From Faecalicatena contorta (GTDB lineage Bacteria > Bacillota > Clostridia > Lachnospirales > Lachnospiraceae), in contig NZ_QGDS01000001.1 of assembly GCF_003149105.1 (NCBI RefSeq), positions 201,334 through 265,333 of the forward strand: DNA of 64,000 nucleotides, written 5' to 3'. The notes under the pieces were generated by a model. It was given only the letters and a program-made list of their open reading frames with translations. It searched no databases and had not been told where the DNA came from. Below, piece by piece: positions 53,717 to 63,701 of this stretch. Position 1 is the stretch's first letter. The number at the start of each line of letters is the position of its first letter. A program made the position numbers and the translations under genes.

Positions 53717-56581
53717 ATGGCAAAAATGAGAGTACATGAACTGGCTAAGGAGCTGGGGATGGAAAATAAAGAATTGATGGATGTATTGGCAAAGAAGAAT
53801 GTGGAAATTAAAAGCCACATGAGTTCTTTGGATAATGAAGTGGTGGAAGAAATGAGAAAGAAAACCGGAGGCAGCTCTGCTGCATCTGAAGAAAGGAATA
53901 CCGGTGCAGAAAGACCGGCAGAGGAGTCAGCACCTAAAAAGAAAAATATCGTACAGGTGTTCCGTCCCCAGAATACGAAAAGCGGTGGCCGTGTGCAGAG
54001 CGGACAGCGACCGGGGGGAAACCGTGAAGGGCAGCGTCCGGCTGGAAATATGCAGGGTCAGCAGAGACCCGGGGGGAACAGACCGACAGGACAGGGACAG
54101 CGTACAGGAGGTGCTGTGTCTCCACATAATCAGGCAGGAGATGCATCTTCCCAGCGTCAGCCAGGAACCGGATCCTCACAGCGTCAGCAGGGATATGGGT
54201 CCTCATCACAGCGCCAGCAGGGATATGGATCACAACAGCGTCCGGCAGGACAGGGACAGCAGCGTCCTTATGGAAACAGACCGGCAGGACAGGGACAGCA
54301 GCGTACAGGAGGGCAGAATTTTGCATCTCAGGGCGGGCAAAGAACACCAGGCTCTTCTCAGGATACGAGACAGGGCGGCGGACGTTTCCAGGGACAGAGG
54401 AATCCAAATGCACAGAATCAGAGGACCGGTGAAGGCGGACAGAATCCACGTTTTAACAATAACCGTGGACCAAGACCAGCTGGCGGACAGGAAAGAAGTT
54501 TCGGAAGAAGCCAGGATCGGCCCCAGGATAGAAACTTTGGCGGACAGGGCGGCAGAAATGCAGCAAATAACCAGCGCGGTACTGCTGGAGTAGTGCGCGG
54601 ACAGGAGCGCCGGGACGGCAGAAGAGAAGATAGAGATGCAATTCCCACACCATTGGTAGAGCAGCAGAAGACACAGAGGAATAAAGCAAAAGAAAAAGAG
54701 AAAGACTACAAGAAGAAAGAATATAGAGACAACGAATTTGCCGGCAAGGGTAAAAAGGGCAAAAAACAGAAGCCAGCGGCGGAAGTGGTAAAACCGCAGC
54801 AAAAACAGATGGAGAAGAAAGAAGAAATCAAACAGATCATTCTTCCGGAAGTGCTTACAATTAAAGAGCTTGCTGATAAAATGAAGATTGTGCCATCTGT
54901 CATTGTAAAGAAACTGTTCCTTCAGGGGAAAATCGTTACAGTGAATCAGGAAGTTGATTATGAGACAGCAGAAGAAATTGCAATGGAATTTGATGTTTTA
55001 TGTGAGAAGGAAGAAGTGGTGGATGTCATTGAAGAACTTCTCAAAGAGGAGCAAGAAGACGAAAGCACAATGGTAAAACGTCCTCCGGTAGTATGTGTTA
55101 TGGGGCATGTTGACCATGGTAAAACTTCACTTCTGGATGCAATCCGTCATACAAATGTAATCGGCCGTGAGGCAGGCGGAATCACACAGCACATCGGTGC
55201 TTACGTGGTGGAAGCAAATGGAGAGGAAATCACATTCCTGGATACGCCTGGACACGAGGCTTTTACTGCAATGCGTATGCGCGGTGCGAGCTCAACAGAT
55301 ATCGCCATCCTGGTTGTAGCTGCCGATGACGGCGTGATGCCTCAGACTGTGGAAGCAATCAACCATGCAAAGGCTGCCGGAATTGAAATTATTGTGGCAA
55401 TCAACAAGATTGATAAGCCGAGTGCAAATATTGACAGGGTAAAACAAGAACTGGCAGAATATGAACTGATTCCAGAGGATTGGGGCGGAAGCACTATTTT
55501 CGTGCCTGTATCAGCTCATACAAGAGACGGAATCAAGGATCTGCTGGAAATGATTCTTCTGACAGCAGAAGTAATGGAACTCAAAGCAAATGCAGACCGT
55601 TCCGCGAGAGGTCTTGTGATTGAAGCAGAGCTTGACAAAGGAAAAGGATCTGTGGCAACTGTTCTTGTGCAGAAGGGAACCCTTCGTGTAGGAGATGCTA
55701 TTGCAGCGGGCTCCGCTCATGGTAAAGTAAGAGCCATGATGGATGATAAAGGACGCCGTGTCAAAGAGGCAGGACCGTCTCAGCCAGTGGAAATTCTGGG
55801 ATTGAATGATGTACCAAATGCAGGTGAAGTATTCGTAGGATGTGAAACTGAGAAGGAAGCAAGAAGCTTTGCAGAAACATTTATCTCACAGAATAAAGTG
55901 AAGCTGCTGGATGATACCAAAGCGAAGATGTCACTGGATGATTTGTTTAATCAGATTAAAGAGGGTAATTTAAAAGAGCTGAACATTATAGTAAAAGCAG
56001 ATGTTCAGGGTTCTGTGGAGGCATTGAAGCAGAGTCTGCTGAAGCTTTCCAATGAAGAGGTTGTCATTAAAATTATCCACGGCGGTGTTGGTGCAATCAA
56101 TGAATCAGACGTCAGCCTGGCATCCGCTTCTAACGCAATTATCATTGGTTTCAATGTAAGACCTGATGCAACTTCAAAAGAAATTGCAGACCGGGAAGGT
56201 GTAGATTTGAGATTGTACAGAGTTATTTACAGTGCAATTGAAGATGTAGAAGCAGCCATGAAGGGTATGCTGGATCCTATCTTTGAAGAGAAGGTTCTGG
56301 GCCATGCAGAAGTGCGTCAGACATTTAAGGCATCTGGTATAGGAACGATTGCCGGATCTTATGTACAGGATGGTATCTTTGAGAGAGGATGCTCTGTGCG
56401 TCTGACAAGAGACGGAATTGTTATCTTCGACGGACCTCTTGCATCACTCAAGCGTTTTAAAGATGATGTGAAGGAAGTAAGAACCGGATATGAGTGCGGT
56501 TTTGTCTTTGAAAACTTTAATGATATCAAGGAAGGCGATCTGGTAGAAGCATACAAGATGGTTGAGATAGAAAGAAAATAG
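53717..56581 (+). CDS. infB: translation initiation factor IF-2 with a long low-complexity N-terminus
   Basis: 954 aa. An IF2_N domain (1-50), then a Gly/Gln/Arg-rich low-complexity region (about 90-310) built from GQG-QR-type repeats, a Lys-rich coiled part, a second IF2_N (about 375-430), the GTPase (G1 GHVDHGKTS at 463, DTPGHE, NKID) and C-terminal domains. IF-2 delivers fMet-tRNA to the 30S. ATG 53717 with GGGAGG is used; an ATG at 53693 precedes that SD. Confidence 0.97.
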   Translation: MAKMRVHELAKELGMENKELMDVLAKKNVEIKSHMSSLDNEVVEEMRKKTGGSSAASEERNTGAERPAEESAPKKKNIVQVFRPQNTKSGGRVQSGQRPGGNREGQRPAGNMQGQQRPGGNRPTGQGQRTGGAVSPHNQAGDASSQRQPGTGSSQRQQGYGSSSQRQQGYGSQQRPAGQGQQRPYGNRPAGQGQQRTGGQNFASQGGQRTPGSSQDTRQGGGRFQGQRNPNAQNQRTGEGGQNPRFNNNRGPRPAGGQERSFGRSQDRPQDRNFGGQGGRNAANNQRGTAGVVRGQERRDGRREDRDAIPTPLVEQQKTQRNKAKEKEKDYKKKEYRDNEFAGKGKKGKKQKPAAEVVKPQQKQMEKKEEIKQIILPEVLTIKELADKMKIVPSVIVKKLFLQGKIVTVNQEVDYETAEEIAMEFDVLCEKEEVVDVIEELLKEEQEDESTMVKRPPVVCVMGHVDHGKTSLLDAIRHTNVIGREAGGITQHIGAYVVEANGEEITFLDTPGHEAFTAMRMRGASSTDIAILVVAADDGVMPQTVEAINHAKAAGIEIIVAINKIDKPSANIDRVKQELAEYELIPEDWGGSTIFVPVSAHTRDGIKDLLEMILLTAEVMELKANADRSARGLVIEAELDKGKGSVATVLVQKGTLRVGDAIAAGSAHGKVRAMMDDKGRRVKEAGPSQPVEILGLNDVPNAGEVFVGCETEKEARSFAETFISQNKVKLLDDTKAKMSLDDLFNQIKEGNLKELNIIVKADVQGSVEALKQSLLKLSNEEVVIKIIHGGVGAINESDVSLASASNAIIIGFNVRPDATSKEIADREGVDLRLYRVIYSAIEDVEAAMKGMLDPIFEEKVLGHAEVRQTFKASGIGTIAGSYVQDGIFERGCSVRLTRDGIVIFDGPLASLKRFKDDVKEVRTGYECGFVFENFNDIKEGDLVEAYKMVEIERK

Positions 56582-56622
56582 AACCGCAGGCATGACAGCG
56601 GTGATATAAAGGAGCGATTTTT

Positions 56623-56994
56623 ATGAGAAAAAACAGTATTAAGAATACAAGAATCAACACAGAGGTCCAGCGTGAATTGAGCAACATTCTGCGCGGAGGA
56701 ATCAAAGACCCGCGTGTTGCTCCTATGACTTCTGTCGTAGCTGTAGAGGTGGCTCCCGACCTGAAGACATGTAAGGCATATATCAGTGTTCTGGGAGATA
56801 AGAAGGCACAGGAGGACACAATCAAGGGACTTCAGAGTGCAGAAGGCTATATCAGGCACGAACTGGCAAGAACAATTAATATGAGAAACACCCCTGAAAT
56901 CAAATTTATTATGGACCAGTCTATTGAGTACGGGGTGAATATGAGTAAAAAAATTGATGAGTTGACCCGAGATTTGAAAGATGAGGCAGAATAA
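56623..56994 (+). CDS. rbfA: 30S ribosome-binding factor RbfA
   Basis: 123 aa. TRINTEVQRELSNILRGGIKDPRVAPMTSVVAVEVAPDLKTCKAYISVLG is typical for the KH-like fold of RbfA, which helps 16S rRNA maturation. AAGGAG precedes the ATG. Ends 1 bp before the nrnA start. Confidence 0.95.
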   Translation: MRKNSIKNTRINTEVQRELSNILRGGIKDPRVAPMTSVVAVEVAPDLKTCKAYISVLGDKKAQEDTIKGLQSAEGYIRHELARTINMRNTPEIKFIMDQSIEYGVNMSKKIDELTRDLKDEAE

Positions 56995-56995
56995 T

Positions 56996-57964
56996 ATGAG
57001 TATACAATTATCTGATGTCCTGCAGGGGAAGAAGACCGTAGCACTGGGCGGGCATATCCGCCCGGACGGGGATTGTGTAGGCTCAAGCCTGGGGCTGTAT
57101 ATTTACTTGAAAGAACAGTATCCGGAAGTGGAGACAGATGTGTATCTGGAAGAAATTCCAGAATCTTATCAGATGATTCATGGAACAGATGCGGTAAAGC
57201 ACAATATACCTGAAGGCAGACAGTATGATTTATTTATCTGTCTGGACTGCGGAGATGAGATGCGCCTTGGTTTTTCGGAGCCTTTATTCCAGGCTGCGAA
57301 AGAGACATTTTGTATTGATCATCATGTGAGCAATCGTGCATTTGCGGATAAGAATTATATTGTTCCAGATGCAAGCTCAACTTCAGAGCTGGTATACAGG
57401 ATGCTGGATAAGGAGAAAATCAGTCTCTACACAGCAGAAGCCCTGTACATGGGAATTATACATGATACAGGAGTGTTTCAGTACTCCTGCACTTCTCCGG
57501 AGACGATGGAGGCAGCAGCGGAGCTTCTGCGTAAAGGGGTAGATGGCAATAAGATTATTGATAAAACATATTATGAAAAAACATATATACAGAATCAGAT
57601 TTTGGGAAGAGCATTGCTTGAAAGTATTTTGATTTTAGATAAGAAATGCATCGTATCGTCTGTCAGTAAAAGTGAGATGGAGTTTTACGAGGCAAAACCA
57701 AGTGATTTGGAAGGCATTGTGAGCCAGCTTAGACTGACTCAGGGAATAGAAGTTGCTATGTTTATGTATGAACTGGAAACCCGGCAGTTTAAAGTCAGCC
57801 TGCGTTCTCAGGGAAAAGTAGATGTAAGTACAATAGCACAGTTTTTTGGAGGAGGCGGGCATAAAAGAGCTGCCGGATTTACAATGAAGGGTACCAGCCA
57901 CGATGTGATTAACAATGTAGGTGCCCGGATTGTACTCCAGCTTGACCGGAAAGACAATTTATGA
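56996..57964 (+). CDS. nrnA: bifunctional oligoribonuclease/PAP phosphatase NrnA
   Basis: 322 aa. DHH/DHHA1 family: LGGHIRPDGDCVGSSLGLY, LFICLDCGDEMRLG, IDHHVSN and the C-terminal FFGGGGHKRAAGFTM. It degrades nano-RNAs and dephosphorylates 3',5'-pAp. ATG 56996 with GAGGC is chosen over ATG 56981 within rbfA. Overlaps truB by 4 bp. Confidence 0.94.
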   Translation: MSIQLSDVLQGKKTVALGGHIRPDGDCVGSSLGLYIYLKEQYPEVETDVYLEEIPESYQMIHGTDAVKHNIPEGRQYDLFICLDCGDEMRLGFSEPLFQAAKETFCIDHHVSNRAFADKNYIVPDASSTSELVYRMLDKEKISLYTAEALYMGIIHDTGVFQYSCTSPETMEAAAELLRKGVDGNKIIDKTYYEKTYIQNQILGRALLESILILDKKCIVSSVSKSEMEFYEAKPSDLEGIVSQLRLTQGIEVAMFMYELETRQFKVSLRSQGKVDVSTIAQFFGGGGHKRAAGFTMKGTSHDVINNVGARIVLQLDRKDNL

Positions 57965-58866
57965 TAAATGGAATTATCAATGTATACAAAGAAAAAGGAT
58001 ATACCTCCCATGATGTAGTGGCCCGGCTCAGGGGAATTTTAGGGCAGAAGAAAATAGGGCACACCGGAACGCTGGACCCTGATGCAGAAGGGGTTCTCCC
58101 GATATGTCTTGGGAGAGCAACAAAATTGTGTGATATGCTGACTGATAAGGACAAAACTTACGAGACTGTCCTTTTGTTTGGAAAGACAACAGATACTCAG
58201 GACATTTCTGGAAAAGTACTGGAGGATAAAGACACTTCTTTCCTGACAGAAAGCAATGTAAGAGAATGTATAGAGGGGTATGTTGGGGAATATAAGCAGC
58301 TTCCGCCGATGTATTCTGCTCTGAAGGTAAATGGCAGGAAATTATATGAGCTTGCAAGGGAAGGAATCGAAATAGAGCGGAAGAGAAGGATAGTTCAAAT
58401 TTTTGACATCAAAATCCAAACTATAAAACTTCCCAGGGTATCTATGAAAGTAAAGTGTTCTAAGGGTACATATATCCGCACCTTGTGCCATGATATTGGA
58501 CAAGACCTTGAAACAGGGGCATGTATGGAAACATTGCTGAGGACATCGGTGGGCCGTTTCGAGGTTAAGGACAGTCTTAAGCTGGAACAAATAGAAGAAT
58601 TGAAAAAAGCAGGAAAACTTTCAGAGGTTATAATTCCCATTGATGCTATGTTTTCGGGGCTTCCGGCAGTTACAGTGGCAGATGCACATGCAGCTTATGC
58701 CTACAATGGAAATCCTCTCCGCCTGGAGTATATGACGGAAGGGCCGGCCATTGCTGAGGATAAAAGAGTCAGAGTATATAACGAAGAGGGAAAGTTCATA
58801 GGCATTTATCATTATCTTACTGAAAAAAAAGAGTACAGGCTTGAAAAAATGTTTTTTCTTCCTTAA
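57961..58866 (+). CDS. truB: tRNA pseudouridine-55 synthase
   Basis: 301 aa. GILGQKKIGHTGTLDPDAEGVL contains the catalytic Asp39; KVNGRKLYELAREG and VKCSKGTYIRTLCHDIG follow; a PUA-like C-terminus. Makes pseudouridine 55 in tRNA. Its ATG overlaps the nrnA stop (ATGA). Confidence 0.96.
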   Translation: MINGIINVYKEKGYTSHDVVARLRGILGQKKIGHTGTLDPDAEGVLPICLGRATKLCDMLTDKDKTYETVLLFGKTTDTQDISGKVLEDKDTSFLTESNVRECIEGYVGEYKQLPPMYSALKVNGRKLYELAREGIEIERKRRIVQIFDIKIQTIKLPRVSMKVKCSKGTYIRTLCHDIGQDLETGACMETLLRTSVGRFEVKDSLKLEQIEELKKAGKLSEVIIPIDAMFSGLPAVTVADAHAAYAYNGNPLRLEYMTEGPAIAEDKRVRVYNEEGKFIGIYHYLTEKKEYRLEKMFFLP

Positions 58867-58883
58867 AAATAGCGAGGATAAAT

Positions 58884-59777
58884 ATGCAGTATTATACAGA
58901 CATCAATTCCTATCAGGGATTGGAAAAAACGGCGGTAACACTGGGAAAGTTTGACAGCCTTCACAGAGGGCATCAAAGGCTGGTTAAAAGTATACAGTCT
59001 TATGCGCAAAAAAAGAATGTAAAAAGTGTTGTATTTGCTTTTGACATAAATAAGGAAACTCTGCTGACCAATCAGGAACGGAGAAATCACCTGGAAACTC
59101 AGGTTGACTGCATGATACAATGCCCTTTTACAAAGGAAATCCGGGAGATGGAGGCAGAAGCATTCATTGAAAAAGTTCTCGTAGAGAAGCTTCATGCTTC
59201 TTATATTGTCGTGGGAACTGATTTTCATTTCGGGCACAGGAAGCGCGGAAATGTAGAGATGCTGGCACGATATGCCGAAAAGTACCACTATCAATTGGAC
59301 GTACTTAATAAGGAATTGTATCAGGGCAGGGAAATCAGCAGCACATATGTAAGAGCCGCACTTGCAGAGGGCGATGTGGAGCTTGCAAATCTGCTTCTGG
59401 GATATCCTTATCATATGTCAGGTGTGGTGGAGCATGGAAAGCGCTTAGGGCGTACTCTGGGATTCCCTACCATGAATATCATACCGGCGGACAGGAAAAT
59501 TGTGCCTCGATATGGAGTTTATACCTGTAAAATATGGATAGAGGGAGAAGTATTTACGGGAATCGGCAATGTGGGAATGAGGCCCACAGTGACAGAGGAG
59601 AAGCGGGTGCTGCTGGAGGTATTTGTATTTGAATATGATGGAGACGCCTATGGAAAGAATATCACAGTCGAATTCTGTGCTTTTGAGCGCCCGGAGAAAA
59701 AGTTTGACTCTATAGAAGAGATGAAACGACAGGTAGATTTGGATATTGCTTTTGGAAAGGCATATTTTCAAGAATGA
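58884..59777 (+). CDS. ribF: bifunctional riboflavin kinase/FAD synthetase
   Basis: 297 aa. N-terminal adenylyltransferase: VTLGKFDSLHRGHQRLV (HxGH-like) and EISSTYVRAAL (ISSTxVR). C-terminal flavokinase: GVVEHGKRLGRTLGFPTMNI, GVYTCKIWI and VEFCAFERPEKKF. In the first motif GKFDSLHRGH the usual GxFDGxHxGH has Ser for Gly. It makes FMN and FAD. Last gene of the operon; terminator at 59821. No FMN riboswitch is visible upstream. Confidence 0.94.
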   Translation: MQYYTDINSYQGLEKTAVTLGKFDSLHRGHQRLVKSIQSYAQKKNVKSVVFAFDINKETLLTNQERRNHLETQVDCMIQCPFTKEIREMEAEAFIEKVLVEKLHASYIVVGTDFHFGHRKRGNVEMLARYAEKYHYQLDVLNKELYQGREISSTYVRAALAEGDVELANLLLGYPYHMSGVVEHGKRLGRTLGFPTMNIIPADRKIVPRYGVYTCKIWIEGEVFTGIGNVGMRPTVTEEKRVLLEVFVFEYDGDAYGKNITVEFCAFERPEKKFDSIEEMKRQVDLDIAFGKAYFQE

Positions 59778-59820
59778 TGCAGGTGGTTTGTTTTTATCGC
59801 CGATACAATTAAGAAAAAGG

Positions 59821-59858
59821 AAAAATACCGCTTATTCGATAATAAGTGGTATTTTTGC
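59821..59858 (+). terminator. terminator of the rimP-ribF operon
   Basis: AAAAATACCGCTTATT (59821-59836) pairs with AATAAGTGGTATTTTT (59841-59856), CGAT loop; one G-U in the stem. Confidence 0.92.
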
Positions 59859-59885
59859 GTTTTAATGAATTTCTTCCGAGATTTA

Positions 59886-59949
59886 TTGACAGAGGATAAG
59901 AGCGGACGTATAATAAAACTGTTTACAAAGAAACAGTTTATTGGTAAAC
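59886..59949 (+). promoter_or_regulatory. consensus promoter and MarR operator
   Basis: TTGACA (59886-59891), 17-bp spacer, TATAAT (59909-59914): a perfect consensus. Directly after it AAACTGTTT (59916-59924) and AAACAGTTT (59931-59939) form a perfect 9-bp inverted repeat, and GTTTAC/GTAAAC (59921-59926/59944-59949) a second. Position fits a repressor site for the downstream MarR gene. Confidence 0.8.
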
Positions 59950-59968
59950 AAATTGGGGGACGAAAAAA

Positions 59969-60475
59969 ATGGCACGGGAAATTAATGAATTAAAAGAACA
60001 ATTTGCTCTTACATTTTTTCAGGTAAGGCAAGTACTGGCAATTTTTCATACGGGTGTAAATACACAGATGAAGCAATATGATGTGAATTCAGCAGAGTTA
60101 GCATTAATGAAAATGATCAAGGAAAACACAGCAGATTCGAAAAAGAACGCAACCAGCCATGATATTCAAAATTGTCTGTGCATTTCCAAGGGAGCAGTTT
60201 CAAAAATGCTTGGGGCTCTGGAGCAGAAGGGCTATCTTAATCGGGAGGTGAACCTGCAAAACCGCCGGACATTGATTATCACCCTGACAGAAGCAGGACA
60301 AAAGATTTTAGAAAAACTGGAAGGCTTACTAAACGAGATACTTATAGAGCTGATTCAGCAAATGGGTATTGAGAATGCCGAACAGTTTATCCTTAGTATG
60401 AACAAATTTGCCACTGCCACAAAGGAGGTTTTAGAAGAGAAACAACCCGGTATAGGAGACTACAAATGTAAATAA
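59969..60475 (+). CDS. MarR-family transcriptional regulator
   Basis: 168 aa. Winged-helix signature TSHDIQNCLCISKGAVSKMLGALEQKGYLNREVNLQNRRTLIITLTEAGQKI with helices before and after. It is the first gene before the exporter (14 bp gap, same strand), so it most likely represses its own operon through the palindrome at 59916. Such regulators release DNA on binding drugs or metabolites; the inducer is unknown. GGGGGA lies 8 bases upstream. Confidence 0.9.
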   Translation: MAREINELKEQFALTFFQVRQVLAIFHTGVNTQMKQYDVNSAELALMKMIKENTADSKKNATSHDIQNCLCISKGAVSKMLGALEQKGYLNREVNLQNRRTLIITLTEAGQKILEKLEGLLNEILIELIQQMGIENAEQFILSMNKFATATKEVLEEKQPGIGDYKCK

Positions 60476-60489
60476 GGAAAGAGAATATT

Positions 60490-63400
60490 ATGCTAAAACT
60501 AACTGAAATACGAAAATCGTATAACACATTTAATTTTACTCAGACAGCCCTTGATGGAGTTTCGGTGTCGTTCCGAAATAATGAATTTGCGGCCATCCTG
60601 GGCCCTTCAGGTTCCGGTAAAACAACGATGCTGAACATTATCGGAGGCCTGGATCATTATGACTCGGGAGACTTGGAGATTGATGGAATATCTACGAAGA
60701 AATACAAATCTGGAGATTGGGATACTTATCGAAATAACAGGATCGGCTTTGTTTTTCAAAGTTATAACCTGATTCCTCATCAGTCGATTCTGGCCAATGT
60801 TGAACTGGCACTTACGCTTAGTGGTGTCTCACCGGCAGAGCGTAAGGAAAGAGCTACGAAAGCCCTGGCAGAAGTAGGGCTTGGAGAACATATCAGAAAA
60901 CTGCCAAACCAATTAAGCGGAGGTCAAATGCAGCGTGTAGCAATCGCCAGAGCACTAATCAATGACCCGGAGATTTTATTGGCAGATGAGCCTACTGGTG
61001 CCCTTGATACTAAGACCAGTAAGCAGGTTATGGAGTTGCTGACCCAGATTGCCAAAGACAGATTGGTCATCATGGTAACGCATAACCCGGAGCTGGCAGA
61101 CCAATATGCTAACCGTATCATCCGGCTGAAAGATGGACAAATTGTATCCGACACGAATCCCCTTGATCCTGAGAAAGAAGAACAGCATCCGGGGGCTGCA
61201 CCAAGAAAGGTAAGCATGTCCTTGTTTACTGCTGTATCGTTATCTCTTAGCAATCTGATGACAAAGAAGGGGCGCACTTTTGTGGTTTCACTGGCAGGAT
61301 CCATTGGAATTATCGGGATTGCGGCAATTCTCGCCCTGGCTAGTGGCATCAATGCATATATCAAGGATATTGAGGAAGAGACCATGAGTATTTATCCGCT
61401 CACCATTCAGGAGTCCGGGATTGATTATGGCAGTCTGTTTGCCAGTATGGGAGTGTCTTCCGAAGCATCAGAGAAGGATAAAGAAGAGGGAGATACGAAG
61501 AGTGATGGGGCAGAGAAGGTCAAGGAAAGAAAGATTGTGGAAGGCCTCTTTCAAAGCCAGAACAAAAATGACCTGAAATCTTTAAAAGCTTATATAGATA
61601 AGAACGAAAAGAAAATTAACCCCTATGTAAAAACAATCCAATATGTATATGATGTGACTCCACAGATTTATCTGGCAGATACGGCAAATGGGGCCGACCA
61701 GGTAAGTCCTGATTCCCTTCTTAGCAGCTATGGAATTGGAGCCGGCAGTGCGATGACTTCTATTTTTGGTTCCGGCAGCAACTCAGGGATGAATGTCTTT
61801 CACGAGCTGCCTGGAAAGAGTGAAATTTATGACTATCAGTATGAGATTAAGGCAGGCCGCTGGCCCGAGAGCTATGATGAAACAGTACTTGTGCTGATGC
61901 CGGATGGAAGTATTTCTGATTATGTACTTTATGCTATGGGACTCAGAGACCGCACAGAGCTAAAAGATATGCTGAAAGCAATGATAAGCAATCCAGAAGT
62001 TGAGGCTACACTTGAAAATGAAGATATTAGTCCTTCATATAAAGATATGCTGGGAGCAAAGTTTAAGGTTATCAGTGCAGCCAAACGCTATGAATACGAT
62101 GACGGCTACAAGGTCTGGGTAGATAAATCAGACAATCAAGAGTACATGAAATCACTCGTGGAACAGGGATTGGATTTAAAAGTTGTCGGAGTAGTCCAGG
62201 GGGATCCAGATGCAGCGGCAACCTCTCTTTCTCCGGGAATCAACTATACCCCGGAGCTGATTCAGTATCTTATGGAAGATGCAGCAAAAGAAGATATTGT
62301 GAAACAACAGTTGGAAAATCCAGAGGTCAATGTTTTGACCGGAAAGTCTTTTGCAGAAGAGAAAGAGGAAAATGCGCAGTCAGACTTTGAGTTTACGGAT
62401 TTAATTACAATTGACGAAGAGGCAATTAAAAATGCGTTTGGAGTAGATAGTTCGAAAATAAATCTCGACTTATCAGGCCTGGGTAATTTATCCATAAATA
62501 CAGATGGAGTCGAGATGCCGGAGATGAATTTGGAGGATATAACCCAATCACTTGCCGGACAGATAAACATTCCCCAGGAGCAGCTTACTGGAATTATGAA
62601 CGGTGTCATGCAAAGTTTTCTGGCGGAGCAGATAGCCCAAGGGGTTACTGATCCGACACTGATTGTGGCAAATCTACAGGAATATTTAAACCGCGCAGAT
62701 GTGCAGGAATCCATCGGTGCACAGCTAGGCCAGGTGATTGGTGAATCACAGATTGATGTACAAATTAACGATGCGGTACAAATGTATGTGTCAACAGCCC
62801 TGGAAAGTTATATGACGCAGCTCATAACATCTCTGCAGACACAGCTGCAGACGCAGATTCAGAGCCAAATACAAGGCGTTATGGCACAATTGCCGCAGCA
62901 GATGCAAAATGCCTTTAGTATTGATCAGAACGCTTTTATTAAGGCATTCCAAATCAACATGTCAGAAAATGAAATTATGGAGCTGATGACAACAATGATG
63001 AGCCGGGAGGACAGCTCCTATGAAGCAAACCTGACGGCATTAGGATATTCAACACCAGATAATCCATCACAGATTAATCTTTATCCAAAGGACTTTAATG
63101 CCAAAGCGGAAGTGGAGGCTTTCCTGAAAGACTATAATAATCAGATGGAAGACGCAGGAAAAGAAGATAAAGTGATTAACTATACAGATTTGGTGGGGAC
63201 GATGATGTCGTCTGTAACAGACATTGTTGATACCATCAGTTATGCCTTGATAGCATTTGTAGCAATCTCGCTGATTGTGTCTTCCATTATGATTGGGGTA
63301 ATTACCTATATCTCCGTTCTGGAGCGGAAAAAAGAAATTGGTATCCTGCGCGCTATAGGTGCCAGTAAAAGAGATGTCAGGAGAGTATTTAATGCGGAGA

Positions 63401-63636
63401 CCTTGATTATCGGTTTTGTAGCCGGTCTTCTTGGGGTTTTAGTCACCTATATGGTCAGCATTGTTGCAAATATTATTGTTTACAACAAGCTTGGCATTGA
63501 AAACATTGCGCAGCTGCCGATAAATGCTGCCATTATCCTGATTGGAATCAGTATGCTGCTGGCATTTATTTCTGGTCTGTTCCCATCATCGGCAGCGGCA
63601 CGTAAAGATCCGGTGGAAGCACTGCGGAGTGAATAA
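60490..63636 (+). CDS. MacB-like ABC exporter, fused ATPase and FtsX permease
   Basis: 1048 aa. N-terminal ATPase: GPSGSGKTT, LSGGQMQRVAIARAL, ILLADEPTGALD and VTHNPELAD. First membrane helix about 262-285, a very large extracytoplasmic region (about 290-890) with a Gln-rich helix near 775-820 (TQLQTQIQSQIQG), then three helices and the FtsX motif ISVLERKKEIGILRAIGASKRDV. The periplasmic part is much longer than in MacB and may form a stalk or bind envelope substrates. Co-regulated with the MarR gene. Confidence 0.9.
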   Translation: MLKLTEIRKSYNTFNFTQTALDGVSVSFRNNEFAAILGPSGSGKTTMLNIIGGLDHYDSGDLEIDGISTKKYKSGDWDTYRNNRIGFVFQSYNLIPHQSILANVELALTLSGVSPAERKERATKALAEVGLGEHIRKLPNQLSGGQMQRVAIARALINDPEILLADEPTGALDTKTSKQVMELLTQIAKDRLVIMVTHNPELADQYANRIIRLKDGQIVSDTNPLDPEKEEQHPGAAPRKVSMSLFTAVSLSLSNLMTKKGRTFVVSLAGSIGIIGIAAILALASGINAYIKDIEEETMSIYPLTIQESGIDYGSLFASMGVSSEASEKDKEEGDTKSDGAEKVKERKIVEGLFQSQNKNDLKSLKAYIDKNEKKINPYVKTIQYVYDVTPQIYLADTANGADQVSPDSLLSSYGIGAGSAMTSIFGSGSNSGMNVFHELPGKSEIYDYQYEIKAGRWPESYDETVLVLMPDGSISDYVLYAMGLRDRTELKDMLKAMISNPEVEATLENEDISPSYKDMLGAKFKVISAAKRYEYDDGYKVWVDKSDNQEYMKSLVEQGLDLKVVGVVQGDPDAAATSLSPGINYTPELIQYLMEDAAKEDIVKQQLENPEVNVLTGKSFAEEKEENAQSDFEFTDLITIDEEAIKNAFGVDSSKINLDLSGLGNLSINTDGVEMPEMNLEDITQSLAGQINIPQEQLTGIMNGVMQSFLAEQIAQGVTDPTLIVANLQEYLNRADVQESIGAQLGQVIGESQIDVQINDAVQMYVSTALESYMTQLITSLQTQLQTQIQSQIQGVMAQLPQQMQNAFSIDQNAFIKAFQINMSENEIMELMTTMMSREDSSYEANLTALGYSTPDNPSQINLYPKDFNAKAEVEAFLKDYNNQMEDAGKEDKVINYTDLVGTMMSSVTDIVDTISYALIAFVAISLIVSSIMIGVITYISVLERKKEIGILRAIGASKRDVRRVFNAETLIIGFVAGLLGVLVTYMVSIVANIIVYNKLGIENIAQLPINAAIILIGISMLLAFISGLFPSSAAARKDPVEALRSE

Positions 63637-63701
63637 TGTAACATTCCCCATAACTGCTGAATATATTTAATAGTAATTAAGATTAAAAGGGAATATGTGT
63701 T

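Noticed and set aside
54230..54802. Minus-strand frames in the IF-2 low-complexity region
   Set aside because: Produced by the repetitive GQG-QR coding sequence; no motifs and no SD.
58867..58883. FMN riboswitch for ribF
   Set aside because: Only 17 bp separate truB and ribF, and no such structure is present.
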